Source: Trileptium ribeirensis
Lineage: Eukaryota; Nematoda; Enoplea; Enoplida; Thoracostomopsidae
DNA: 64,000 nt
Assembly: GCA_030248225.1 (NCBI GenBank)
Contig: JASANE010003495.1
Span: 1 to 64,000 of the forward strand
Reading direction: 5' to 3'
A program made the translations under genes and the position numbers. This document shows positions 22,861 to 37,800 of this stretch, piece by piece. Every line of letters starts with the position of its first letter. Position 1 is the stretch's first letter. Under the pieces are notes generated by a model. The model was given only the letters and a program-made list of their open reading frames with translations. It ran no database searches and was not told the origin of the DNA.

Positions 22861-25800
22861 CTAAAGATATTATTGCAATAAGAAACACATACGTGATAGA
22901 CTGAAAACGAAATTACCGACTGGTTAAGAAAATAAAATAAGCTGTTTTAACTGAAAAAAAAATTATAAAAAAACAAGGTACTTTATTGTCATGTTGCTTT
23001 CAAGGGCTATGTACACATACTACTAGGAAACTAGCTCAAACCATAGATTCATTTTTACATGTTAGAATCAAATGAGTGGAATCTGAAATAAGGCGTGGTA
23101 AACTACTAACACACGCTTTAAACCTTTATAAATAATTTTGCTTGCAACATACAGCCACGGCCAGAAATAACTGCAAGATAATCGATCGAAATTTCGATCG
23201 TTTTCGATTTTAGCGCAATTAGAAAAATTTCAAAATTTCGTTTTTTCCGATTACACGAAATTTTGATCGATTGCGATTAAAACAAATTTTCGATCAATTG
23301 CGATTTCGATCGTTTTCGATTGCACTTATTTCTGGGCGCGACTGTAGATACGCACAATTTTTTTCTAGCTATCGCAGCAAAATGTAGTAATACCGTTAGT
23401 CTACAATTTCGTATAACGTTCACTGTAATGCACCGGCACAATCCTGTATGCAAAATAACTGAAGAAGCGAAGCGAAAATTTTGAAAGCTGTCTATATACA
23501 TGTGCACTGGATACAATTTATTTCATCCGATACTTGTGATTATTGAGAATTACAGTGGGAGATAGAGATTGTAGAAAACTTTCCACGATAAATTTCGTAT
23601 GATTTTGAAAGTTGTTTTCGTCGCTGAACCTAAAATGGGATGCGATTTATTTTTTTAAGTTTATATAACAATTTTTATTACAAGTTCATTACTAAATTTT
23701 GCGTATTCAGTTAATTTTAATTCTCTTCGTTCGAAATTCAAGTTTATTTATAATAATTTCAATTCCAAGTTCATTACTAAACTTTGCTTATTCAGTGAAT
23801 TTTAATTCTCTTCGTTCGAAATTCAAGTCTATATATAATTTCGACTATAAGTTCATTATTAAATTTTATTTGCTTATTCAGTTCATTTTAGTTATTATCT
23901 TCGTTCGAAATTCAAGTTTATATAATAATTTCGATTACAAGTTCATTACTAAATTTTGCTTATTCAGTTAATTTAAATTCAATTCGTTCGAAATTCATTG
24001 ACATAACACGTATGTAACAGCGACAGCTTCCGCCTAAATACTTACAAATTATTCACTATATTCTTCGACTAACAAGAGCTAATTAATATAAGTGGGCCAT
24101 TTCACGAAACCATGTCATTTTAGTCGGGGGTGTACATCGCCACTTTTTGGCCAATACCACCAGTCGTTTGGAAGGATATTTAATGTCGCTGTGAGATGTA
24201 GTAATTGCATGTCCGACGGTCATAATGAAGTATGGTGGACCTCTGTAGCACTAAAATAGCAGGAGTCAGAGGCCTTCAAACCGGGTTGGCCAAATGAAGC
24301 CAAAAACACATGTCCCACTATAAACGTTCGCTGTATCGCTAGCACGTGATACAAATATGTGTTTTTCATTTCAGTGTGATCCTTTGGCATTTGCTAATTT
24401 TTCCACAAAACTTGGGAGTAATCATCGACACTGTAGCTGATGTGAAACTTCCGATTTTTTTTCGCGAAATGTAGCCCCCTGACTAAGGACAAATCTGGCA
24501 GCTTGCATACGCTGGTAAATAACGTCAAAGTGCACTAGCGCCAAAAATGCTATATAACGGTAGTCGTAATCAGTAAAGGCGTTATTGAAAAAAAAAAGAA
24601 TATCCGCGGCTGTCCATGTGTTGTTTGATTATGAGGTCGAAGGTCATAAAGTGCCAAAAACGGGGTGTGCAAAATGTAGCACACCCCCCCACCTGACTAA
24701 AATTAAATTTAAAAAAAGCCAAATTTAGCATACAGTCTTGCAATAGGCCGGACAGAAACATAGTAACGCCATGCTAGAATCAACCCATGTATTAAAAATT
24801 TTTTATGAAAATGTATCCACCCCCCCCGACCGCATTGTATAATAAAAGAAACCGAAGGTCGCAACAACCATATCAGTATATAAGTTCATCATCATTGCAC
24901 CATGATATGGGGCCGTGCTGTTAACTGAGTAGCTGGGGAACCCTTCTGCCTGCCCACACATCTATTCTTCGCATTGTCCTTGGTATCATCACCTAAATGT
25001 AAGCTAATAATATAGAGCATTGTGTTTGTTTTACAGCAGCAGCGTGTTAAAATAAATCTAGAATATCTCACGCAATGTATGTTGTAAGGTGTAGCCACCC
25101 CGACCTGAGGTGTAGCCTCCCCACCCCCGACCTAAAGTGTAGCCAGCCGACCTCAGCTGTAGCCCCCTACTAACACATATCGGGGTGCCAACGATTACAA
25201 GGCCTAAGGATCTGCCTGAAATTTTTGTCGGACATCCCCCACTCATGGTTGGTTCGTGAGCATAAAATGGTATCAGTAGGTGCTGTCTCCGTTGCGCTAG
25301 AAAAACTTCTGCGACAGGCTTGTTCTAAAATGGTCGATTGTTAAATATACAGGGGCCCTAATGCATCAATTTTTGGTCGCAAGTACTCCAAATGGCTCGA
25401 CCGTGACCTTTTTAGACCAACTTGCATACAAACTGACCATGGTTCACATGTTACTGTGTTACCCTACAGAATAATGACTTATTTCGGATTAAAATTTGAC
25501 CCACAGGGGTACCATTTGCGACCCCAGCTCGTTTTGCATAGACATCGATATTCGAATAATCAGGGTTTTTATTTCGGAAGGGGTGTAGACACTGTACATA
25601 CGAAAACGTTTCATTTTGGTTTCAAAAGTACATGGTTTCGTGAACTGACCCTAGTATATATCTCTGTACTCTCAATGAACATAATGCGACTAAACCGAAA
25701 TATACAATATAGTTTAGTTTTAAAAAATCAAAAATCTGACTTGCACAAAGCCGCACCGAATATTAGTCTTCCCGATATTTTCTAGGTGCTACTCTACGCT

Positions 25801-28800
25801 TCTATGGTTCGTTAGTATTACACTTAATAGCTATACAACTTTTGCATTAATTTTATTCGACATAACTAGAATGTTTGTGAATTGCCACGACAACAACAAC
25901 ACCTCAGTCTTTACATTATTTACATAACTAATACAGTAGGCGCCAGAAATAAATACAATAAAATGGACCAAAATTTCGATTAAAACGTAATTTCGACCGG
26001 CCATGTTGCGGATCATTACTGCATAGTTATGTTTGTTTCGGTCAACATTTGCTGAGAAGTTTCGCACTCTAAGCGAAATATTACAGAACCGAGAATGACG
26101 AAAACCAAACACCCTTATGATCTTGGTGAAAAACTTTTGCTTTTTTTATGCGCCTAAGCCATATAGTTGTATTCCTCATATTATACATTATACGGAAGAT
26201 CTGCATCTTTCAAGATACAAAAATTAGACTCTAATACTCGAACACTAATTACAAGTGAACAGATTATTCCGTGATATACCTACATAACGTACCGTTCACT
26301 GCGGGAGGCGCACTAGGCTTCGCCATACTCCACGACTCTGTCGACCATGGATCCTGCTTGTTTGTAAGTGGCGTTGCCGCTGCGCTACTGCCGCCTCCGC
26401 ATGTGGCAGATTTGGTTAGATCACTTGCACAGGAAGGAGTAGGTGATGTTGTACGTGACGAAATTGCGTTGACAAGAACTGGTTTTGGAATGTGTTCTTT
26501 TCGGGTACGCGTCGACGAGTCGTCGAGGCTGGAAAGTAAACCGAAATTGGTTTGTGCTATTATTGAGCGGAGCCAGGTCGCCGAGCGATGCGAGGCGACC
26601 AAGCGAAGCGTTTTTATTTTCGGTCTAGGAGCAAAAAGTCTATGTCCGTTCGTCCGTTAGTCTTTCATGGATCTCAAGAGCCACTGAACCTATTGCAAAA
26701 AACTTTTTTTGTTGAAAGCTTATCATCCGGGGATGTGCACCTGATATTTGAGAAGTGTGACAACTAGCCAATTTTATCATTAATTAAGCTAATCAGCTAA
26801 TTAACACCCTAATTAAGCTCATAACAGCTTAATTATTGGTCGTAGAGTCGTTTTAACGGCATATACCCTGGGGTTTTCGGGTATGGCGAGTAGTAACTCT
26901 TAAGTTTTAACTCTTATGAACAAGTAGGAATATAATAAAACAACTGTATTTATTTATTCAGGTATAGCTGCCGATTGGTTTGTTTTCGTCTTTCGTATTT
27001 TGCAACTGCTATTTGCTGTACATTGCTATTTTCGATTGGTGCGGTTGCGTTTTCCATGGGGAAATAAGAAAATAGATGCATTGTACATACAGGAATAGTA
27101 TAGTACGAATGTTATAGGCAAAATTATTTTCAGACTCCGTGTCCTATGATTTCATTGCTGTGCTTCGATTGCCATTCATCACCATGCTGAATAAGCCACG
27201 TGATTTCCTTTGTCTTGCTTTTCGTTGGAATAAAACTATTCTTTCATTTACTCATTGTTGTCTAGGTAATAATATATTCCCAAGACATTGAGTACGTTCA
27301 TATTACTAATGCCGTCGCTCCGCTCAAAAATGTAGTTCCACTACGACTGGTTATTACTATTATTAAGGATTAGAGGCTACTTGTCAACACAGGTTAAATT
27401 TATTTAAAATCTGTTATCAACTTATCGAATCGGAATACGAATGTTATTCTACCCCCCCCCCAGAAAGGACCGCTGCTCGCTCGCCCAAAAGCCGACAGTC
27501 CTTTCTAGCGTGTATTGCATAATGTATTATTAAAATGTTAGGTACATGACGTCTATGCTTGCTTATAGTTGTATTTTTAATGAAATCACTTCTAGATTGT
27601 TTGAAAAGACTCAGATATAAATGATTCACAACAATTATACGATGCGTTACGTTTGCCTTATTTTCATAATCAAATGCTCCTTGCTCTATTACACGTGTTA
27701 CTCCAAACATTTTTGTTGTACATTAATATTGGCTGGCAAATTACAAAAATCATTCCGCCCCTGCAAAACTACAACTAACATCTAACTTACATCGATTTAT
27801 CTGTAGTTGTAAATGTAAGCCTTTAGGGTAGAAAATTGGCTAGCAATTTAAGAATAATTCCGTCTCTGCAAAACTGCAACTAAATCTACCATACGTCGAG
27901 TTATCTATTATAGACATAAATATAAGCTGTTATGAAACGTTTTTGTTGTGAATTAATATGGGCTAACAAATTCTGAACCGTTTTGTCTCTGCAAACCTAC
28001 AGCTAAATCTAACTTATATCGGTTTATCTGTTATATAATAATTATGTAAGCCTTTATGAAACATGTTTTGTGAATATATGCTCGCAAATTATGTACCGTT
28101 CCGTCCTTGCATAACTACAACCACATCTATGTAACTTACATCCATTAAATGGATTTAATGGATTAAATAAATTTTATTTGTTGTAGATGTAATTTGTAAG
28201 CTTTTAGGAAACATTTTTGTTGTTATTTAAAATTGGCTCGCAAGTTATCAACAATTTCATCCCTGAACAACTACAAATACAACTAACTTACATAGATTTA
28301 TCTGTTGTAGATATAAGACGTTATGAAAAACTCTGTCTCTGCGAAACTACAGCTACATCAAATTTACATCGATGTTTCTGTTATATGTAAGATATAAGCT
28401 TTTAGGAAACATTTTTGTTGTCAATTAATACGGGTTAACAAATAATGAACCGTTTCGTCTCTGCAAACCTACAACTAAATCTATCTTATATCGGTTTATG
28501 TTATATATGTAAGCTTCTATATCCAACTATGAATCATTACGTCCCTACAAAACTACAAGAACTACATCTAACCAACATCGATATATCTGTTATAAAGGTA
28601 AGCCTTTAGGAAACATTTTTATTGTGAATTAATATTGCTAGCAAATTACGAAGCATCCCGTCTCTGCAACAGTATGAACCATTCCGTCCATGGAAAACTA
28701 CAACTACATCTAACTTGCATCGATGTATATGTTGCAAAATGTAAGAATTTGGTAAAAACTTGGATAACAAATTATGAACCATTCAGTCGCTGGAAAACTA

Positions 28801-31800
28801 TAGCTACATCTAACTTATATCAATTATTGATCTGTTATAGATGTAAGACTTTTGGGAACACTTTTGTTGTAAATTAATATTGGCTAGGAAATTATGAGCC
28901 ATTCAGCCGCTGGAAAACTACAACTACATACATCTAACTTATATCAATAATTGATCTGTTATAGATGTAAGACTTTTGGGAACACTTCTGTTGTAAATTA
29001 ATATTGGCTAGGAAATTATGAACCATTAGATATATTAGCAATTTACTTATCAGAGCCATTATTTATTCATATTAAATAGCAAATCTATAACGAATAATGG
29101 CAAGTTACGTTAACACAGTGGTGGCGGCAGTACAGTGCTATTTTGATTCGGACATTTTGTTGCGACTCGTCAATGTGCGAGCATTAATAATTTTTAAAAT
29201 GGCTATTAATACATTTGTAACGGATATAGTCCAAGCAGTTCTTAAAATCTCAATTCGCCCAATATTATTGCCTACTCCACTGCTTCTATTTTCTTAAACA
29301 ACAACGCCATTACTATATAGCAGATATCGCAACACCTTGCTTACATGACTTTTAGCTTTTGTTCGAGATTTTGCAGAACTGATGTAGTTTGTTGATGAAA
29401 TTCCAACTGTGCAGTCACAAATGAAGCTAACTGTGCTACTTGTTCAATCTGAAAATCAAAACAACAAAAATAGTTCTGACTTAAAACAGCTGTAAAATTT
29501 ATTATCCAGAATATACAATACTAGATGGAAATGAATAATATTGTCTCAACGTTCATATAAAAATTTTCAATTTAGTTCGAAACGTAATTCCACTTCGGTT
29601 TAAGATTTGTTCGAAATTTGTGGTACAGTTCGTATAAAAAACAACAGCTGTTCGGAGACTGCTCGGTACTGATTTGAGCATAGGCAAATTTTGTTCCGCG
29701 CGTTTGTACGAAGCGCGAATGCTCTTGTAGTACACATTTCAGTCAAGTACTGTAGACACGGCAGGTAGGTATATCTCAGAAGCTAGTGAGCAAGCACATA
29801 AGTTCCCAAACAGCTGGTAGTTCGGCGAATAGTCTTGCGCCATTTTAATAAAGATTATGAAAACACACTTGCAGCTCGTTTAATTCGCGTGACGGTAGCT
29901 GGGAATTCGTCACTCTTACTGAAGCTTTGTATAAAGGCAATATAAAGTGAATTCATAGAGGTTTCTGGATCCAATGTTCCAAGTCCTATATACTATATTA
30001 TAACTAAAATTTATAAAAATATACAAATAGAATACTGATATGCATGAGATAATGTATGCTCATTTTCAGTATCGCCTCTGGCACCCTAACTCGTACATTT
30101 AACATGATACTGATTAGTGGTCTGTTAACATTACAAACAAATGTAAGCCAGGAACACCTTTACATTATTATTTTTATTAAGGCATCGTTAACGGAAACGC
30201 GTTAGCGAGCAGACGAATGAACGTAGATAGTTCAATGCGCAACGTTACAATCATGAATAATAATACAAATACCACAATTCTATCATAACTCTTTCATGTG
30301 TACAACTCAGTGAGTGAAACTACGAAAAAGTGTTTATATACGTTAGGAGGATGCAGATGATAATACTACAGTCACGCTTAGAAACAACGTAAAATTTTCG
30401 CTAACCGTTCGCGTAAAATTCTCGAAAAGCAATTGAACAGCTGTTCATTTTTGCGAACTGTTCTCCAAAAAATTGCTTTTATTTCTGAACGTGACTGCGC
30501 TTAAGCGTAAGTACTTAAAATTATGTCAAAAAGTATTACACTCGGTTTATATTCAAAATACTTTATTATCTTTGTGATAATTATGGCTGTTTTTGGTGTT
30601 CCAACAATATACGAAAGAGATGTGTAATGCTCGCGTCGTTCGTTCTCAGCCTCGTCTTACAAAATGTACAAAATAATTAAAGTGTATCAAGTTGGTAATT
30701 ATATATTGTTTAAAAGTTCTATATTCTCTGCAAAATCAATCAGGTTAAATAATTGAATTCAAGTAACATTAGTATTCTTACATCGTTTTCTAACACGTTG
30801 TACATAGCCGTTTCTGCGAGCTGTTTCGATTCTTCTAGTTTTTCTTCAGCCTGTTTCATTTCATCATCTATAATAATGCAGTACAACACTATTTATCATG
30901 ATTAGCCTTACGCTGCCGATTCGAGAAACACTGAAAGTATAATGATTTAATTCGTCATAATATTTTGACAATGTAATTACTAGTAACTCTATCGAGATTG
31001 CAGAACGTAGTGAAGCATAGGTACACCTACGCCTACGCCTTTTGCGTGTAAATCAAATCAGCTCTCGATAGCATTCGTCGATATTCTATATGTGGACATC
31101 ACACAATACCAGCACAAGTTACAACAAAACTAACACCGGCAATGAGTTTCCCATGCCCGAAAACCCTCAAGTACAACTTATCAGCCGCCCAAGACGTCAG
31201 CACAAATTTTCTAATTTTGTGACGAGGAACCATGAGTGTGCCATACCTCAAACCCCATAACTCCAAAACCGGAGCCTTAATCGAAAAACAAAAAACAGGT
31301 TTCGGCATTTCTCATTTTACTATGGAATAAAACCAACCAGAGAAAAAAATTCAATATTAAAAAAATAACCTTGCTTCGTGAAGGTACTAAAATGGTGTAA
31401 AAACCCTCTGACCCCGAACCAAAGGGACGTCATACCCTTGTGCCCATGGGTTGCAGAGTAAAACTAGGACCGGCAATGAGTTTCCCATGCCCGAAAATCC
31501 CCAAGTGAAACTTTTCAGCCGCCCAGGACGTCACAACAATTTTTCTAGTTTTGGGAAGAGGAACCATGAGGATGCCATACCTCAAAGCCCATAACTCCAA
31601 AACCGGAGCCTTAATCGAAAAACAAAAAAAGTGGCTTCGGCATTTATCATTTTACTATGAAATAAAACCAACAAGAGAAAGAAATTAGAATGTTGAGATA
31701 AAAATAACCTTGCTTCCGTGAAGGGTACTAAAAACCCTCATTTTGACCTCTGACCCCCAACCATGGGGCGCCATACCCTTGTGCCCAAGGAACCATGGGT

Positions 31801-34800
31801 CGCAGAGCAAAGCCAGAACCGGAAGTGAGTTTCCCATGCACGAAAACCCCCAATTTAGGTACATATTTATGGCTATTTAGGTACTTTATTTTATTTAGGA
31901 TTTAGCCTCCGAGTCGAAACCAGTGCCGCCAAAGTGTTGTTTGCAGTCCGCGAAGATTGTAAGCAAGTCTTTACACATGTTCTTGTGACCACCTGGTTGT
32001 AGCCGTTAGTACTTGAAATTTCAAGCGCTCCACAAATTCAATCCAAAAGAAGGTAGAACTATAGCCACGCTCAGACATAAACGAAAATTTTTAGCGAATC
32101 GTTCGCGAACAATAATTGAACAGCTGTTAATATTTTCACGACCGATTCGCGAAAAATTTGCTTTTATTCCTGAGGGTGATTGTATATCTGTAAATAGTTA
32201 GTAATAGAAACAGTTAGTAGACACCGCATAAAATTGTTTATAATGCAAAATATTGCAAAAATAGAACATGCTATAACGTGAGTGATAACCAGGTACTGCA
32301 AAAATACACCATGCGAGAATATTTTTATGCTGACATTTTGAAGAATATAATGCTTCATGAAGAATATGTTCAATTGAATGGAAAAAATAACTAATGAGCA
32401 ATGCACGCTAGAAAACCACGTGGTATGTTGCCACATTTAGACAAGGCAGATAGACATGTAGATTTTCGGTCGTTATCACGAAAAATTTCGTTTTGAGAAC
32501 GCAGTATTAAAAATATTTTGCTTGACTGGCACTAATAATCATTGTTCAATTTTTTGACGTATGCGCAAGAGATAACTGTTGCCTCTCGATCGAGCAGCAG
32601 TGAATATCGAGGTCAATGCATAATAAAGTTAGTGGTAAACCTCGTTAAACAACTACTATGGCTAACCGTGCATTGCTTTTCGTTTTTTGCAATCGTAATC
32701 AAGACGGCGACCATGGAGTTTCTTTCTGTGATGCTAAAAAAGAACTGACAAATACTAATAGCTGTTGTTACATTGTTAGATCTCAAAAGCTAGTTGATGT
32801 AATCAATCTGAAACCAGATAATATGCCGATACAATGACTAAGTTTAAATATCGTTCAGTATGAAAATAATATTTTGCTATTACTTCAACGATCTATTTCA
32901 AAACCTATACCATAACAATATACTGTCATAGGGCAAAGGGATAGATTAAACTTAGCGGTATTAGACCAACCAAAGTACGCGTCAGAAATTACCGAAGTTC
33001 GCTCGCTCGAAAGACGACAGTCATTCTAGAGAGTACCGTGGTTTGATATTACAGAAAACATAAACTACATAAATTGTCCAGCAAAAAAATTGCACATACA
33101 ATGTGCAGACCCGTACGGACGAAATATCGTCTATTCGTGTAAACGCGGTCTCACGAAATTGCGCATAGACACGGGCAGACGCAATTTAGCCTGGACGCGT
33201 AAGGACCCATTTGCGTCCGGTTTCGTTGCAGTTGCTTTTGTCCGTGAGTGTATATAATATGTTATTCATTCACAATCATGGTTATTTTACCCTCATACAA
33301 GCAGCTGCTCACTCTTGCACGTCAACGGGTATAAACACACCATGATGCTTTCACATATAAGCGAAAACGCGACAGCTGTAAAATTTAAGTACTTGCGACA
33401 ACTGTTAATTTACGCGCTTAAAAACACAGTCAATCCATATTATTATGCAGCTAATTCGATTTTTGGAACGAACAATACCCATTTTTGGCGAACATTGCAG
33501 TTAGTTACATACAAACAGTCACGGACAGAAATAAGTGCATAAAAACGAACGCGAAACACAAACGAGCGTTCGCATTGTCAAAACCGTGACTGTACATAAT
33601 GCTTTGAAATACAACAATGCCTCTTAGCCAACCTCAAGACCACACAGTAAGCTATATTCAGAGCTCTAATTATTGCCCGTTTTCCCACTTTTTCGGATCA
33701 AATTTTACGTTTCAGCGAACCATTCAAATTTCACAACGCAACTGATCCAAAAATTACAAAAATATAGAACTCTCTAGCATTGTGCGTGCAGCTAAATTGA
33801 AAATATGCCAAAATTTTAATTTTGGTGGAAAAATTAATGGAATTTATTTGATAAAAGAATTAGATTTTTTAACGTTTGCAATAGGGACAAAGAAAAACAT
33901 AGTGTTCGATGATAAATTTCCCCTTTTCTTAGCGATTTCCCGTTTTTTTTGCATCAAATTTTCCGTCTCTCTATCAATTTTCCGTTTTTCTCATTTGTGG
34001 CAAAGCTGTATAAACTAATCACATATACGAATTAAAATTTCGGTACAATACTAAATAATCCTTTACTCCCCATACCCAAACGTCTTTTAGCTCTTTATTT
34101 TGTAAGCTGATCAGCGGATCGATAAAATTCTGCTGAACACTGTATTCGAGACCGTATTTGACTTCAGCCATCTCTCTGTACGATTCGCCACATTCTGTTA
34201 ATGCTTTACCTGCAAAATATTGTTTAACATTTGCAATCACAGAAGTACATATATTTTCAGCGTGAGATAAGTAGAAGTATACGGCGTGTGTAGGGTACGG
34301 TAAAAATAATGAAATGTGAAACAGATCTAAGTTCTCAGTTCTCAATTCTTTTTTCGTGATCACCTGAATGTTGGGTTCACATTCTCATCCATCTTCCGTT
34401 AATGGTTAGTTTTAAAATTATTTCCGGTATGAAAGTGAAACAGAATAATACTCCTGGTTTTTTTACATCTAGCAGATGGAAGCGGTACGGAAATGACAGT
34501 ACAACACCCAAAACAGAATGAAATTGAAAGCCAACTATGATTTTACCATTATCAATACACACACCTGTTCCCGCAGAATAGCTATGTATAAGTAGATGAA
34601 TATAGTACAAAACGTTCAAGTTTTTTTAAATTATACCTATAAACTCGATTAGTTAATAATAAATTTTTAAAACGTACTAAACTAAAATCTACAATGTACT
34701 GCTATTAAGGCTTTCGCTGAACGAGTCTGTAACATTTGGTTCATAAATATAAAGACCATTTAATTCGAAACGCACCATCGGCACATAACGTTAAACAGTA

Positions 34801-37800
34801 AATTTTTATTATAATATGCATCAAAACATTTTGGAAGTATGAATGTAACCACATTCTGTTGATTTAACGATAGGTTTTTCACAAACCTACGGCAAACCAA
34901 CCTGAATATATGCCATCAATACTATTAACTATATTGAACAGGCATATTATATTTCGTACTCGCCTTCATTATTTCGCTGATAAATTTTAAATGCACCAGT
35001 GATTCTTGTGTCCGTTATCACGTGCAGAGAAAAACACACACCAAACTGCGAGAAATGTGGTGGTTCTATGAACTTTAGGTAATAATTTATTATTTGCAGC
35101 GCGTAGTGTAACGTAGTCAAGATTGTGTGTTGCAGGGGTGAAATCTTATATTCTATCTCTGTCTCTCTGTGTGTGATCGGACATAATTAGGGAACGACTT
35201 AACCGATTTTCATAATCTTGGGCTCATTCGAACCGTCATAGTCGATTTACCGTGTAGTTTAACTTGGGGATTTTGTGGAATGGGAAACTAATTGTTGATG
35301 TTTCTGCTCTGCGACCCATAGTTCCATGAGTACGGGAACATGGCGCCCCTACGGTTCCTATACCCAAAATTCCTGATTTTATTGTGCCGTCCTGGGCGCT
35401 CATAGCTTGCACGTGAGGGTTTACGGGCATGGCAAACTTATTACCGGTGTTAGATTTCTATGCTTCATAACGCCCTGCAATCTCGATAGAGTTACTAGTA
35501 ATAAACTGTGTTGTGTTTGTAAATCTAGACAAACTCCTGCGTAAGTATGTATAATGTGAATAGCATGCCTTGATAATATTAATCACACTAAAATCATTTC
35601 GGTGTAATTATAAACGTAAGTATGTTAATTTCTAGCGGAAAAATTAGGAATAGCATTAAACATTTTGTTGTGGTAATTTCTAGCGCAAGAATTACGCATG
35701 GTACTAAACATATTATGACAATCTCTAGCGCGCAAATTACGCGTAGTAGTAAGCATATTTGAATTCGGAGATGGGGAATCGCTAGCTTCGGAATCGAAGA
35801 ATTCCCACTAGACCGCACTATGGTGAAAAAGACGGGCGTCCGTTTATTTTTTGTCTGTAACTTCGTTACCACAACGTAAACCGATATGGACATGTGAGGG
35901 CTCATATGAAAGCTACAATACTATATATGTGCCTTTTAGAGGTTTTATTCCGATTCAACCCACCCACGTCCCACCACATTTGGTCAAATGGTACATGGCT
36001 AAAATCTGTGCCATTTTTGCTCATAACTCGGCAGCTCTTGATCCAATTTGAATCATTTTGATATCGAAATGTGTCCTATCGAGACCCTAAGGGGCATGGG
36101 GGACTTTAGCAAACGGGCAAACTTCTAAAATCTTGGTCAAACTTTGTAGAGGTGTAGCTATGTAAACACTCAAGCGATTCGAATGAAATTTGGTGTTTGG
36201 ATAGAGCTACTATAGGCTATAGGCCTACATGCAGGATGCCAATAGATTTGATGTAGGACCCCTGGATCAATTGGTATTCGAGTATAAATTTGGACCCGAT
36301 GCCATATATAGTCATCCAAGACATTACCACTTCTAACGGTATATTAATAGATTTGTGGCTAAAAATAAGTTCATATGGGTTGATTGATAAGGGACGATTG
36401 TCATGCGGTCTGTAGCAAATTCTGTTTATGTTTTCTGTGCTACTGTGCTTTTGTTATGATTCCTATATATACATAGCTTACATTGATTATGTTGTTCACG
36501 ATTTGTAAGCAGTTCTGAGGTAGAGTTAACCTTCGTAGGGTACGTATTAGATATTTGACTATCAGTTTTGCTGCATCTATGTCTTATTGAACAGCAGGTT
36601 AATAAATATTTTTAATGAATTACATCTTTGGTTCAAATAGGAACATATTTTTTATTGAGTTGTTCCACTGTATGTTAACATTACAGTTTCTCATTTCTCC
36701 GAATTCATACACTTAGCATGTCGTCAAGATTCTACTATGAAAATATCTAGCGCAAAAAAAACATGCATAATACTAAAAATATTGTAGGAACCTCTAGCGC
36801 AAAAATTGTGCATAGTATTAAACATATAGGAATCTCCAGCGCAAATTTATGCGTAGTACTAAGCATACAGTAAGAATATCTCGCGCAAAAACTACACATA
36901 GTACTATACATAATTATGGGAATCTCTTTGCGCGAGAATTATGCATGGCACTAAATATATTATGAGAATATCTAGGGCAAAAATTACGCATGGTAGCTAC
37001 TTTGCTCGGTGAGTTGATGACACGAACAACTACCCGAAAACAACAAAATATGAATAAGAGATTTTGCGGTACTGGCTTCTGCAAACTAACAAAATTATAC
37101 CTGTGGGCATGAGCTAGGGATCCCCCAGTTCGAAACTGGGGGAGACGAAAAAAAACATTTCAAAAAAATCGCGAACACCTAATGAATAGCTGCAAATTTT
37201 TTGCTAACAATAGTGTTCAGTTTTGGGCTAACAGTTCGCTAATAATTTAGGGTGCGTAATACTGTATTTAAAGTAAACATAAGTACATTGCTTTGAGGTA
37301 GAAACTTTTAGCCCGCCTGGAGGTACTTAAATACATCACCATTGACATTATTTACGTAATAAGGCCGCCGCAAGTTTGTGGCGGTGCCAAATAGGAATTG
37401 GATCGCGATATGCAAGACCAAAAACAAATAACAAAAAATAAAAACATTTTGCTAAATAGTTTTTACAAAAGCTACTACAACTATTAATACCTTTACCTAA
37501 ACTTGTGTCATCACCCAGAGCTCTACCATATTTGTACATTGAATCGCCGAGAACACCTTCCGACTGCGGGTATGGCAAATTCTTCGACGAACCACGAAAC
37601 CTGGCCACGGTGGCTATTGTTGCTATTTTGGCCCGGATTGCTGAAAAACAATGAACGCTAAAGTTGGCTATACCTACAGTACTCGCCAGAAATGAGTGCT
37701 GTTCTTTCGATGTTCGCTCGAAGTTCGTTCTATGTTCGCTCGATAAATTCAAAATTTTGTTCGAAATGTGTTAGAAATTTTAGCGCACTTTTTTTAATTT

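Noticed and set aside
26271..26660. 129-residue plus-strand frame
   Set aside because: It is antisense to the endophilin linker exon, whose phase fits both neighbouring exons.
31921..31965. Possible missing endophilin exon on the minus strand ([13 protein letters not shown] reading)
   Set aside because: It did not fit the BAR sequence. The true exon with [12 protein letters not shown] was found at 32667-32733 with correct phases.
35621..36995. CRISPR-like array
   Set aside because: The units are contiguous tandem repeats without distinct spacers, and the DNA is eukaryotic.
37114..37143. tRNA gene at the T-arm-like hairpin
   Set aside because: Only the T arm is present; no D or anticodon arm upstream.
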